64,000 nt of DNA from Actinoallomurus iriomotensis (GCF_030269445.1 NZ_BSTJ01000005.1:248001-312000); one strand, 5' to 3'; numbered from the stretch's first letter, positions 17,346 to 25,490 are shown. The notes: generated by a model not told the origin, from the letters alone. Translations and numbers: made by a program.

Positions 17346-18355
17346 GGGCCCTCCTCGTCCTGTATCACCGCTTTGATCGGATAGTGACAGGCGGCCCTGC
17401 GTTCGCGCGAGGGTAGAAGATCGGCCAGGATCGGCGGCTCCACCGCGCAGCGGGTCCGGTCCTCATGGGTCCTCGGCCCGTAGCGACATCGCGGGTGGAA
17501 CACGCATCCGGACGGCGGATTCGCCGGATCGGCGGCGTCCTCGGTCGCGAGCCCGCCGGCCGCCGCCGGCGTCGACCGGCCGCTCGGGTCGGGCCGGCTG
17601 TCGCGCAGCAGCTCGGTGTAGGGGTGCGCGGGACGGGTGAGGACGTCGGTCGTGCCCTGCTCGATCACCGTGCCGAGATACAGGACGCTCAGGTCGGTGC
17701 ACATGTACTGCGCGATCGCCAGGTCGTGGGTGATGAAGACGTAGGTCAGGCCGAGCCGTTCGCGCAGGTCGAGCAGCAGCTCCAGAATCTCGGCCTGCAC
17801 CGAGGTGTCAAGCGAGGACGTCACCTCGTCCGCGATGATCACTTCCGGCCGGACCGCCAGGGCACGGGCGATGACGATGCGCTGACGCTGACCGCCGGAG
17901 AACTCGTGCGGCAGCCGCTTCGCGGCGGAGCCGTCCAGCGCCACCGATTCGAGCAGCTCGGTGATGCGTTCACGGTGGGCGCCGGCGCGAAGCCGCCCGC
18001 GCGGGTCGATCGCCTCGGCCAGCGTCCGCTCCACCGACATCCGCGGATCCAGCGAGGAGTACGGGTCCTGCGGGACCAGCTGGATCCGGCGCCTGGCCGC
18101 GAAGCGCTCCCTTCGCGACAGCCGCCGTACGTCGGTGCCGTCGAGCCGGACCACGCCTCGTATCGGGGTCAGCCGCCCGACCAGCACCTGGGCCAGCGTG
18201 GACTTGCCGGACCCGGACTCGCCGACGATGCCCATCGTGCCGCCGCGGCGGACCGCGACGTTCACGTCGTGCAGCACACTCCGCGAGCGCGGGCCGGAGC
18301 CGTAGCCGGCCGACACCCCCACGGCGCTCAGCACGCTCTCGTCGGTGTGGGTCAT
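17342..18355 (-). CDS. Peptide ABC transporter ATP-binding protein (DppF-like)
   Basis: Cytoplasmic ATPase of 337 residues. Walker A GESGSGKST (about residues 50-58), Q-loop in QLVPQDPYSSLDPRMSV, signature FSGGQRQRIVIARAL, Walker B EVIIADEVTSSLD (the usual EPTSALD is here EVTSSLD) and the switch histidine in FITHDLAIAQ are all present. The C-terminal oligopeptide/dipeptide domain ends in CVFHPRC...CHYP, the cysteine pattern of Opp/Dpp ATPases. It forms the second ATPase of the importer encoded by the next three upstream genes. ATGA overlaps join it to its neighbours. Confidence 0.9.
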   Translation of the reverse strand: MTHTDESVLSAVGVSAGYGSGPRSRSVLHDVNVAVRRGGTMGIVGESGSGKSTLAQVLVGRLTPIRGVVRLDGTDVRRLSRRERFAARRRIQLVPQDPYSSLDPRMSVERTLAEAIDPRGRLRAGAHRERITELLESVALDGSAAKRLPHEFSGGQRQRIVIARALAVRPEVIIADEVTSSLDTSVQAEILELLLDLRERLGLTYVFITHDLAIAQYMCTDLSVLYLGTVIEQGTTDVLTRPAHPYTELLRDSRPDPSGRSTPAAAGGLATEDAADPANPPSGCVFHPRCRYGPRTHEDRTRCAVEPPILADLLPSRERRAACHYPIKAVIQDEEGP

Positions 18356-20220
18356 GACCGGACCTCCGCGGCGGCTGTCTCGACATGGCAGGCGACGGCG
18401 TTGCCCGAAGGCTCGGCGACCAGCGGCGGAACGATCTCGGTGCAGACCGGCACGGCGAGCGGGCACCGGGGCGCGAAGGAGCAGCCCGGGCCCTGGTCCT
18501 CGGCCGCCGGGGCGCGTCCGGGCAGCGGCACGAGCCGCGCTCCGTCCCGCTCCGACGCCGTGTCGGGTGAGGCGGCCAGCAGTGCTCGCGTGTAGGGATG
18601 CCGTACGTCGCGCCGGCGCAGGTCCTCGACCGACAGTTCCTCCACGACGCGTCCGGCGTACATCACGCAGATCCGGTCGCAGAGCGAGGAGACCACGCCG
18701 ATGTCGTGCGAGATGAGGAGGATCGCGGTGCCGTGCGTCGTGTTGATCTGTTTCAGCAGGCGCAGCACGTCCGCCTGCACGGTGACGTCCAGCGCGGTGG
18801 TGGGCTCGTCGGCGATGATCAGTTTCGGTTCGGGCAGCATCGCCGCGGCGATCATCGCGCGCTGCCGCATGCCGCCGGAGAGCTCGTGCGGATACTGGCG
18901 CATCCGCAGCTCGGGCGAGGACACCCGGGTCTCGGCCAGCCGGGAGACCGCCAGGGCGTGGGCCTGCCGCCGGGACATCTTCGCGTGCACCCGGAGGACC
19001 TCTGTGAGCTGGGTGCCGATCCGCAGCGCGGGGTTGAAGCTGCTCGACGGGTCCTGGAAGACGATCCCCAGCTCGGTCGCCAGCCGGGCGGGCGGTGCCT
19101 TCGCCGGATCGGCCAGGTCGACGCCGTTCACGTTGAGGTGCGCCGCGGACCATTCCAGCTCGCGAGGCAGCAGCCGCGCGAGGGCGAGTGCGGTCAGGCT
19201 CTTGCCGGAACCGGACTCGCCGACGATCCCGACGATCTCGCCGGCGTCCACGGTCAGCGAGATCCCGTGGACCAGCTCCCTGCCGTCGGGCCGCCGGATC
19301 GACAGGTCGCGGACGGACGCCACCGGTGCGGCACCCCCGGCCCGGCTCGCGTCACCGGCCGTCGGCGGGTCGGCGGACCGGCGCACGGCGCGGTGCGGCC
19401 GCGACGTCCCGCGCGGGTCCATGTGCCGCACCAGGCCGTCGCCGACGAGCCCCGCGGCGAGGCCCGTGACCAGGATCGCCGCGGCGGGACCGAACGCCTC
19501 GCCGGGGTTGTCGTACAGGTTGCGCAGCCCGCTCGCCAGCAGGCTGCCCCAGTCGTAGGACGGCGGCTGGACGCTCAGTCCGAGGAAGCTGAGCCCGGAG
19601 ACGGTCACCACGCTGGTCGCGAACCCCACCGAGGTGAGCACGAGCAGCGGCGGGGCGATGTTCGGCACCACGTGCCGGGTGACGACGCGGAACCGGCCCA
19701 CGCCCAGCAGCCGCGCGACCGTGACATAGTCCCTCTCCTGCACCGACAGCGCGAGCCGGTTGGTCAGCCGGGCGAACTGCGGGCAGAACGCCAGGCCGAT
19801 CGCGCCGACCACCGACGCGCGGCCCGGGGAGAGGATCGCGGTGAACGTCAGCGCGATGATGATCGGCGGGAACGACAGCAGCAGGTCGATGACCCGGTCG
19901 CCCAGCGTACGGACGGCCGGCCCGGCGGAAACGATCATCGCGCCCAGGAAGGTGCCGAGTGCCGCCGCGATCGCGGTCGCGGCGACCGCCATCTCGATCG
20001 TCGACCGCGTGGCGACGACGGTACGCCAGAACACGTCCCGCCCCAGCGCGTCGGTGCCCAGCCAGTGCGCGCCCGAGGGGCCCTGGCGGATGTCGCCGGT
20101 CAGCGCGTCGGCGCGCGCCTGCCACAGGATCGGCCCCGCGACGGCGACCAGAACGATGACCGCTGCCAGGACGAGGCCGACGAGCAGCATCGCCGGAAGC
20201 CGGGTACGTACGCCTCTCAT
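18352..20220 (-). CDS. Fused peptide ABC transporter permease-ATPase (DppC-DppD)
   Basis: Single polypeptide of 622 residues combining two normally separate subunits. Residues 1 to ~280 are a DppC-type permease: an N-terminal helix, WLGTDALGRDVFWRTV at the periplasmic face, and the EAA coupling loop near RFRVVTRHVVPNIAPPL. After a proline/arginine-rich linker (about 275-300), residues 300-622 are a DppD-type ATPase with Walker A GESGSGKSL, signature LSGGMRQRAMIAAAM, Walker B LIIADEPTTALD and the CSFAPRCP cysteine tail. The frame is open and codon use even throughout, so this is a real fusion and not a sequencing error. Such fusions are known in actinomycete peptide transporters. ATGA overlaps on both sides. 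Confidence 0.9.
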   Translation of the reverse strand: MRGVRTRLPAMLLVGLVLAAVIVLVAVAGPILWQARADALTGDIRQGPSGAHWLGTDALGRDVFWRTVVATRSTIEMAVAATAIAAALGTFLGAMIVSAGPAVRTLGDRVIDLLLSFPPIIIALTFTAILSPGRASVVGAIGLAFCPQFARLTNRLALSVQERDYVTVARLLGVGRFRVVTRHVVPNIAPPLLVLTSVGFATSVVTVSGLSFLGLSVQPPSYDWGSLLASGLRNLYDNPGEAFGPAAAILVTGLAAGLVGDGLVRHMDPRGTSRPHRAVRRSADPPTAGDASRAGGAAPVASVRDLSIRRPDGRELVHGISLTVDAGEIVGIVGESGSGKSLTALALARLLPRELEWSAAHLNVNGVDLADPAKAPPARLATELGIVFQDPSSSFNPALRIGTQLTEVLRVHAKMSRRQAHALAVSRLAETRVSSPELRMRQYPHELSGGMRQRAMIAAAMLPEPKLIIADEPTTALDVTVQADVLRLLKQINTTHGTAILLISHDIGVVSSLCDRICVMYAGRVVEELSVEDLRRRDVRHPYTRALLAASPDTASERDGARLVPLPGRAPAAEDQGPGCSFAPRCPLAVPVCTEIVPPLVAEPSGNAVACHVETAAAEVRS

Positions 20221-21227
20221 GAGCGCGCCCCCGTCAGCACTCGTGGATCGAGCAATCCGAGCGTGACGTCGACGATCAGATTGATCAGCACGGCGACCAG
20301 GCCGAGCACGAGGATGATCCCCTGGACCTCCGGATAGTCGCGGCGCACGATCGCGTGCACGATCTCCGCGCCGGCGCCCGGCATGTTGAAGACGTTCTCG
20401 GCGACGACCGTTCCCCCGAGCAGCGCCACGAGGATGAGCCCGCCGAGGGTCAGCGTGCTGGTCACGACGTTGGGCACCACGTGCCGCAGCAGCAGGCGTG
20501 TGTTCGACAGCCGCTTGCTCATCGCCATCGTGATGTAGTCCTGCGACAGCACCGCCGCCGTCTCGTTGCGCACCAGACGGGTGAGGACCGCGGCCGGCGC
20601 GATCGCGATGGACAGGGCGGGCAGGATCATCGCGGTGGGTCCCGAGCCGCCCTGCACCGGCAGCCAGCGCAGGGTCAGGGCGAACACGTAGACGAGCACG
20701 GTGCCGGCGATGTACTCCGGCATGGCCCCGATGACCGAGGCGCCGACCCCGAACGACGACGTCGCGACGCGGGCCCGCCCGCGCTGCTGGGCCACCCCGA
20801 CGGCGGTGCCCAGCGGTATCGCGACGACCAGCACGATGACCAGCGCGCTCATCGCCAGCTCGACCGTGAGCGGCAGACGCTGCGACAGCATCGACGACAC
20901 CGGCTGGCCGGTCGTGAAGGAGGTACCGAGATCACCGTGCGCCAGGCCGCGGAGGTACGTCCCGAACTGCCGCCACAGGGGTTCGGTCAGCCCCAGCCGC
21001 TCACGGACCTGCCGCACCTGCTCCTCGCCGGCGGTCAGCCCGACGATCTGCCGGGCCGGATCGCCCGGCACCCAGCGCACGATCATGAACGTCACGACGA
21101 TGAGGAAGGCGAGCACGGCGACCACACCGCCGAGCCGCCGGGCGAGGTAACCGGCCCACGGGGAGCCGGCCACCCGCCGGGCGAGTCCGCGGCGTACGGC
21201 CGGTGCGCCGGCAGCGGTCGTCGCCAT
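20217..21227 (-). CDS. Peptide ABC transporter permease (DppB-like)
   Basis: Integral membrane protein of 336 residues with six predicted helices. The DppB family pattern is clear: YLARRLGGVVAVLAFLIVVTFMIVRWVPGDPAR at the N terminus, a long periplasmic loop (LGLTEPLWRQFGTYLRGLAHGDLGTSF), and the EAA loop near RLSNTRLLLRHVVPNVVTSTL. The ATG starts two bases after the stop of the substrate-binding protein gene, and the 3' end overlaps the fused permease-ATPase gene. It pairs with the permease half of that fusion to form the channel. Confidence 0.9.
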   Translation of the reverse strand: MATTAAGAPAVRRGLARRVAGSPWAGYLARRLGGVVAVLAFLIVVTFMIVRWVPGDPARQIVGLTAGEEQVRQVRERLGLTEPLWRQFGTYLRGLAHGDLGTSFTTGQPVSSMLSQRLPLTVELAMSALVIVLVVAIPLGTAVGVAQQRGRARVATSSFGVGASVIGAMPEYIAGTVLVYVFALTLRWLPVQGGSGPTAMILPALSIAIAPAAVLTRLVRNETAAVLSQDYITMAMSKRLSNTRLLLRHVVPNVVTSTLTLGGLILVALLGGTVVAENVFNMPGAGAEIVHAIVRRDYPEVQGIILVLGLVAVLINLIVDVTLGLLDPRVLTGARS

Positions 21228-21229
21228 CG

Positions 21230-22798
21230 TCAACCGCTCGCCTTGCCGACGCGGATCGACGCCGGTACCGCGAACCCGTTGAGGACGCTGCCGCTGATGC
21301 CGCCCGCGAACAGCACGTGCACCGGCGCGGTGGCCAGCGGCAGGACATCGTTGTTCCGCAGCAGCGACTGCTGGAACGTCGTCAGCGCCGCGCACTTCTC
21401 CTTGGCGGAGCTGGCCGTGGCCGCGTCGAACGCCTGCTCGGCGGCCGGGTTGTTCGTCGCGCCCAGGTTGAGCCCCTTGGGCGGCGCGCCGTGGACGAAG
21501 AACTGCCCGACCGGCAGGAAGCTCGACAGCCGGTTGCCGTACACGAAGATCGTGACGTCCCAGTCGTTCTTGCCGCTGAACAGGTCCGACACCCACGCCT
21601 GGTTGTCCATCGTGTGCACCGTCGCGGCGGCGCCCGCGGCCTGCAGGGCGGACATGATCTGGTCGTTCGCGGCACCGCCGGCCAGGATGTTCGTGCCGAT
21701 GACCTGGAGCTTGACCCCCTTGAGCACCTTGGCCGCCGCGGCCGCGTCGTACTTGGGGATCTGCGCGGCCGAGCCGCCGTCGAAGCACTCGTAGGTGGAT
21801 CGGCCGAGGCTGGAGATGAGCTGGCCGGCGCCGAAGCTCTGGACCTTGTTCAGCACGGAACGGTCCAACGCCTGGGAGATGGCGAGCCGGACGTTCTGCT
21901 GGGAGGTCGCGTGGCCGGCGGTCTCGTTGAAGACGAGCATCGTGTCGGACTGCGGTGACGCCTGAGCGCTGATCCCGGCGGTGGACTTGAACCGTTCCCA
22001 CACGTTCGAGGTGAACGAGGCGACCTGGAGTTCACCGGTGGAGGTCAGGTTGGCCCGCGTGTTCTCGTCGTCGACGACCTTGAGCACCAGCTTCTTCGGC
22101 GGCTCGCCCGCCGCCTGGTCGGCGTACGCCGGTCCCCATGTGTGCTTCGCCCGGCGGGCCATCGTGTAGCTGGACCCGGTGACCTGCGACTCGGAGACGA
22201 AGGCGCCCGTGCCGGCGGACTTCGTCCGCAGGCTCGACGGGTCCTTCGTGCCCGCCGGGCAGACGATGCCGGCGTACGGACCGGTCATCCCGGGCACGAG
22301 GTCCGACCAGGGCTTTCCCGTGGTGATCGTCACCGAGTCGCCGGACGAGGTCGCCTTCGCCGTGTTGCCCGGGCCGATGGCCTGGCCGATGAGAGGTGCC
22401 TTGGTCGCGGGGTCGAAGAGCCGGTTCAGTGACGCCGCCACCATCGCGCCGGTGAGGGAGGTGCCGTCCGAGCAGGTGACACCGTTCTTGAGGTGGAAGG
22501 TGGCGGTCTTCTTCGTGGAACTCCACTTGTCCGCCAGGCCTGGGATCAGCTTGCCCGAGGGGTCGAAGTTGACCAGCGTGTCGTACAGGGCCGCGAGGGC
22601 GACCGCGTCCTGGAACGTGCTCGCCTGGGTCGGGTCGTAGCTGCTGACCGGACCGTCGAGCGTCATGGAGACGACGCCGTTCGTGACGTTCGGAGGCGCC
22701 TTGCCGCTGGACTTCGACGAACCGCCACAGCCCGCGACGAGCAGAGCACTTACGGTGACACTCATGACGACTGCCTGGTGCCCGGTTTTGATTCTCAT
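21230..22798 (-). CDS. Peptide ABC transporter substrate-binding lipoprotein (SBP family 5)
   Basis: Extracytoplasmic binding protein of 522 residues, first gene of the importer operon. Residues 1-24 are a lipoprotein signal ending in the lipobox LVAGC with C24 as the lipidated cysteine, followed by a serine/glycine-rich linker. The body is of the SBP_bac_5 (DppA/OppA) type: SYDPTQASTFQDAVALAALYDTLV, LADKWSSTKKTATFHLKNGVTCSDGTSLTG, and ATSQQNVRLAISQALDR. The lack of nickel- or haem-specific marks leaves peptides as the likely ligand. An ~83-base untranslated leader is expected from the promoter at 22888-22916. Confidence 0.9.
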   Translation of the reverse strand: MRIKTGHQAVVMSVTVSALLVAGCGGSSKSSGKAPPNVTNGVVSMTLDGPVSSYDPTQASTFQDAVALAALYDTLVNFDPSGKLIPGLADKWSSTKKTATFHLKNGVTCSDGTSLTGAMVAASLNRLFDPATKAPLIGQAIGPGNTAKATSSGDSVTITTGKPWSDLVPGMTGPYAGIVCPAGTKDPSSLRTKSAGTGAFVSESQVTGSSYTMARRAKHTWGPAYADQAAGEPPKKLVLKVVDDENTRANLTSTGELQVASFTSNVWERFKSTAGISAQASPQSDTMLVFNETAGHATSQQNVRLAISQALDRSVLNKVQSFGAGQLISSLGRSTYECFDGGSAAQIPKYDAAAAAKVLKGVKLQVIGTNILAGGAANDQIMSALQAAGAAATVHTMDNQAWVSDLFSGKNDWDVTIFVYGNRLSSFLPVGQFFVHGAPPKGLNLGATNNPAAEQAFDAATASSAKEKCAALTTFQQSLLRNNDVLPLATAPVHVLFAGGISGSVLNGFAVPASIRVGKASG

Positions 22799-22887
22799 GG
22801 TGGTCCTCGGGTGATCTGGCCGGATGAGAAGTGCGGCGCCCCAGAGCGGGCTCGGATCGCGTTCATCAACTGAACTCGTGTTCGGCC

Positions 22888-22926
22888 ATGGTGACGATCT
22901 GGATATCCGATGTCAATATGTTGAAC
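22888..22926 (-). promoter_or_regulatory. Operator and promoter of the peptide-import/aconitase X operon
   Basis: GTCAATATGTTGAAC (plus-strand 22912-22926) is an imperfect palindrome that differs by one base from the site ahead of the XRE-cupin regulator gene. On the minus strand its edge supplies a perfect TTGACA (22916-22911), followed after 17 bases by CACCAT (22893-22888). A protein bound at the palindrome would cover the -35 box. The matching pair of sites argues that the XRE-cupin protein binds both. Confidence 0.65.
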
Positions 22927-22970
22927 GCCAGACCGTTGGAAGCGGGCGTAACGCCCGGCGCGGGCGCGCG

Positions 22971-23570
22971 TCAGAAGGAGGGCGGCGTCATGGCGCCGAT
23001 GAGCGCCGCGTTGTGGCCGGTGGCGTTGCGGTACCAGTGAGGCAGGTCGGAGTCGTAGGTGAGCGAGTCGCCCTCGTGGAGCGTGTACACGGTGCCGGCG
23101 ACGCACACGATGAGCTCACCCTCGGTGATCATGATGCATTCCTCGCCGACGTGCTTGAACGGCGCGCTCTCGTTGCTCCACCCGGCGGCGATCTGCACCT
23201 TGATCATGCCGAGCCTGCCGTTCATGTGCGGCGTGATCAGGGTGTACTCGAGATTCTCGTCGGCCGTCAGCAGCCGCCGGTGCGCGCCGGCGCGGACCAG
23301 TGACCCCGCCTCGGCGTCGGCGAGGAAGAACCGGCCGACCGGCACGTCGAGCGCCTGCGCCAGCTTGACGAGCGTGGTGAACGACGGATTTCCCTGACCC
23401 CGCTCGAGCTGGCTCAACAGTCCGGGGCTCATACCGGCGGCCTGGGCGAGGGTGGCGATGCTCATGCCGGCGGTGCGGCGCAGCTCGCGTACGAGGTTCC
23501 CCACGACCGCCATCGTCGGCGCCGAGGCGCTCGAGTCGCCGGCCTGGGCCGCCCTGGTGTCGCGAGGCAT
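22971..23570 (-). CDS. XRE-cupin transcriptional regulator of the peptide/hydroxyproline operon
   Basis: Regulator of 199 residues: an N-terminal XRE helix-turn-helix (about residues 25-80; MSIATLAQAAGMSPGLLSQLERGQGNPSFTTL) joined to a C-terminal cupin domain (about 105-195; WSNESAPFKHVGEECIMITEGEL... DSLTYDSDLPHWYRNATG), which in this family binds a small ligand. The ATG at 23570 is chosen over upstream in-frame codons because a promoter (-10 at 23582-23577) lies six bases before it, making the transcript nearly leaderless. It stands ahead of the importer operon on the same strand with its own promoter, and identical palindromes on both promoters point to autoregulation plus control of the operon. 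Confidence 0.87.
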   Translation of the reverse strand: MPRDTRAAQAGDSSASAPTMAVVGNLVRELRRTAGMSIATLAQAAGMSPGLLSQLERGQGNPSFTTLVKLAQALDVPVGRFFLADAEAGSLVRAGAHRRLLTADENLEYTLITPHMNGRLGMIKVQIAAGWSNESAPFKHVGEECIMITEGELIVCVAGTVYTLHEGDSLTYDSDLPHWYRNATGHNAALIGAMTPPSF

Positions 23571-23576
23571 GCGAAC

Positions 23577-23615
23577 AGCCTGCCCGAGTGGGCAGGCGTC
23601 GTCAATATATTGAAC
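23577..23615 (-). promoter_or_regulatory. Operator, promoter and hairpin of the XRE-cupin regulator gene
   Basis: GTCAATATATTGAAC (23601-23615) contains the perfect 12-bp palindrome TCAATATATTGA. On the minus strand its edge gives the -35 box TTGACG (23605-23600), and CAGGCT (23582-23577) lies 17 bases on, six bases before the ATG. Between the boxes is an 8-bp perfect inverted repeat, GCCTGCCC / GGGCAGGC (23578-23597, loop of 4), which overlaps the -10 and may be a second protein site. Confidence 0.6.
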
Positions 23616-23651
23616 AATCTGCCACGACGCGCGTCGTCCGCTCCGCACTCC

Positions 23652-23684
23652 TTGACGCCCGTCTTTTCGTAAGTATAGCTTACG
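23652..23684 (+). promoter_or_regulatory. Promoter with palindromic operator for the SDR-BKACE-GGT operon
   Basis: TTGACG (23652-23657) is followed after 18 bases by TAGCTT (23676-23681). The -10 region is embedded in a perfect inverted repeat CGTAAG-TATAG-CTTACG (23668-23684). A repressor bound there would block RNA polymerase. The motif differs from the GTCAATAT site 50 bases away, so a second regulator is involved; the XRE-cupin gene at 25491 inside this operon is a candidate. Confidence 0.55.
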
Positions 23685-23743
23685 CCACCTAAGCCACAGT
23701 AACGATGCGGTCGATCAATCCCACGAGCGGAAGGTCGGACTCC

Positions 23744-24514
23744 GTGGCCTCTACCAGCGTTTTCGACACTTCCCTCAGCGGTCTCCTCACCGGGCGGGTC
23801 GCTCTCGTCACCGGTGCCGCCGGGGCACTCGGCGAGTCGATCTGCCGCACCTTCGCGCGCGCCGGCGCCGAGGTCGTCGGCGTCGACCTGGTCGACGGCG
23901 GCGCCTGCGACTTCGTCGCGGACGTCGCCACGGCGGAGGGCAACCGGCTCATGGTGGCCGAGGCCGTTCGCCGCCACGGGCACCTCGACGTGCTGGTCCT
24001 CAACGCCGGCGTGCAGTTCGTCGCGCCGATCCCCGAGTTCCCAGAGGAGGAGTGGGACCGGCTCATGAACGTGATGGTCAAGGGCCCGTTCCTGGCCCTG
24101 AAGGCGGCCTGGGCGGAGCTGACCGGCCGGCCCGCGTCGCGCGTCCTGATCACCTCCTCGGTCTCCGGTCTGGTCGCCGAGCCGTTCAAGGCCGCGTACG
24201 TCTCGGCCAAGCACGCGGTCAACGGCCTGACCAAGGTCGCCGCGCTGGAGGGCGCGCCGCACGGCCTGACCGCCAACGCGGTCGCGCCCGGCTGGATGTC
24301 GACGCCGATGGTCGAACGCCAGCTGCCGGAGCAGATGGCCCTGCGCGGCCTCACGAGGGAACAGGTGCTGGAGCTCCTGCTCGACCGCCAACCCGTCAAA
24401 CGCCTGATCGGCACGGACGAGGTCGCCGCCCTGTTCGCGTTTCTCGCCAGCGACCTGTCCTCCTCCGTGACCGGGGTCTGCCTACCGGCCGACCTCGGCA
24501 CGCTCGCGTCCTGA
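23744..24514 (+). CDS. SDR oxidoreductase, 3-hydroxybutyrate dehydrogenase-like
   Basis: Short-chain dehydrogenase of 256 residues. VALVTGAAGALGES is the cofactor motif, VLVLNAGVQ the NNAG-type motif, and the catalytic Ser, Tyr and Lys are in ITSSVSG and YVSAKHA. The C-terminal region VERQLPEQMALRGLTREQVLE... LLLDRQPVKRLIG is the extended helix typical of D-3-hydroxybutyrate dehydrogenases. The following gene is a beta-keto acid cleavage enzyme that yields acetoacetate, the product or substrate of such a dehydrogenase, supporting the call. GTG at 23744 is preferred (GGAAGG 9 bases upstream) over an ATG at 23705 lacking a ribosome site. Confidence 0.8.
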   Translation: MASTSVFDTSLSGLLTGRVALVTGAAGALGESICRTFARAGAEVVGVDLVDGGACDFVADVATAEGNRLMVAEAVRRHGHLDVLVLNAGVQFVAPIPEFPEEEWDRLMNVMVKGPFLALKAAWAELTGRPASRVLITSSVSGLVAEPFKAAYVSAKHAVNGLTKVAALEGAPHGLTANAVAPGWMSTPMVERQLPEQMALRGLTREQVLELLLDRQPVKRLIGTDEVAALFAFLASDLSSSVTGVCLPADLGTLAS

Positions 24515-24542
24515 AGCACCACCTTTACCGAAGGGATCGGTC

Positions 24543-25475
24543 ATGTTGCGCGACAAGTACGAGCCGTGCGTCCTCACCGCGGCGGTGACGGGCGGCGACG
24601 TCCTCCCGAGCCAGAGCCCCCACATCCCGTGCGGGGCCGAGGCCATCGTCGACGAGGCGATTGCCGCCGCCGAGGCCGGAGCCACCTGCGTCCACCTTCA
24701 CGCCCGCGAGCTCGACGGACGCCCGACCGGCGACCCGGCCATGTTCCGCGAGATCGTCACCGGCATCCGTGAGCGGTCCGACGTCGTCATCAACATCAGC
24801 ACCGGCGGCACCCCCGGAATGCCCGAGGACCAGCGCCTCGCCGGCATCCGCGCCGGCCGGCCGGAGATCGGCACGCTGAACCTGGGGACGATGAACTATG
24901 AGGGCTTCCCGAACAGGGCGCGCTGGCCGAAGGTCCAGCACGCCTGGGAGCAGGAGGTCCTGGACAAGTCCGGGGAGGGCGTGTTCACCAACACGCTCGG
25001 CACCGTCCGCCGCTTCGCGGCGGAGTTCCGCGACCTGGGCGTCACGCCCGAGCTCGAGGCCTACGACCTGGGGCACCTGTCCATGGCCCGCTTCCTGCTC
25101 GACGAGGGGACCCTCGAGGCCCCCATCCGGATCCAGCTCGTGCTGGGCGTGCTCGGCGGGGCCGGCAACGCCCTGGACGACTTCTTCATCCTGACCCAGG
25201 CGGCCGACCGTATCCTCGGAGCCGACGCCGCGAGCATCAGCGTGGCCGCGACCGGTTTCCCGGGCGAGTTCCGCCATGTCGCGACCGCGCTGTCGTGGGG
25301 CGCCGACTGCCGGGTGGGCCTGGAGGACAATCTGCGGGTCCGTCGTGACCGGCAGGCGAAGACCAACGCGGAACTGGTGAACGTCGCGACCGAACTCGCC
25401 GACCGGCTGGCCAGGCCGATCGCGACGCCCGACGCGCTGCGCGCCGAGCTGGGTCCGTGGTACAAGGCGACATAG
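24543..25475 (+). CDS. Beta-keto acid cleavage enzyme (BKACE, DUF849)
   Basis: Zinc-dependent TIM-barrel enzyme of 310 residues. TCVHLHARELDGRPTGD holds the zinc ligands H51 and H53, VVINISTGG and NLGTMNYEGFPN are further family marks, and ASISVAATG is near the C-terminal active-site strand. Family members exchange a beta-keto acid with acetyl-CoA to form acetoacetate and a CoA ester; carnitine and lysine breakdown use them. It lies 28 bases after a 3-hydroxybutyrate-dehydrogenase-like SDR, giving a coherent pair. Which beta-keto acid is used cannot be read, because the specificity residues were not compared. Confidence 0.87.
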   Translation: MLRDKYEPCVLTAAVTGGDVLPSQSPHIPCGAEAIVDEAIAAAEAGATCVHLHARELDGRPTGDPAMFREIVTGIRERSDVVINISTGGTPGMPEDQRLAGIRAGRPEIGTLNLGTMNYEGFPNRARWPKVQHAWEQEVLDKSGEGVFTNTLGTVRRFAAEFRDLGVTPELEAYDLGHLSMARFLLDEGTLEAPIRIQLVLGVLGGAGNALDDFFILTQAADRILGADAASISVAATGFPGEFRHVATALSWGADCRVGLEDNLRVRRDRQAKTNAELVNVATELADRLARPIATPDALRAELGPWYKAT

Positions 25476-25490
25476 AGGAGTGGAAGCGAA

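Noticed and set aside
15193-17376. A 727-codon plus-strand frame opposite the aconitase X and amidohydrolase genes
   Set aside because: Codon position bias and protein families are on the minus strand; the plus frame is low complexity.
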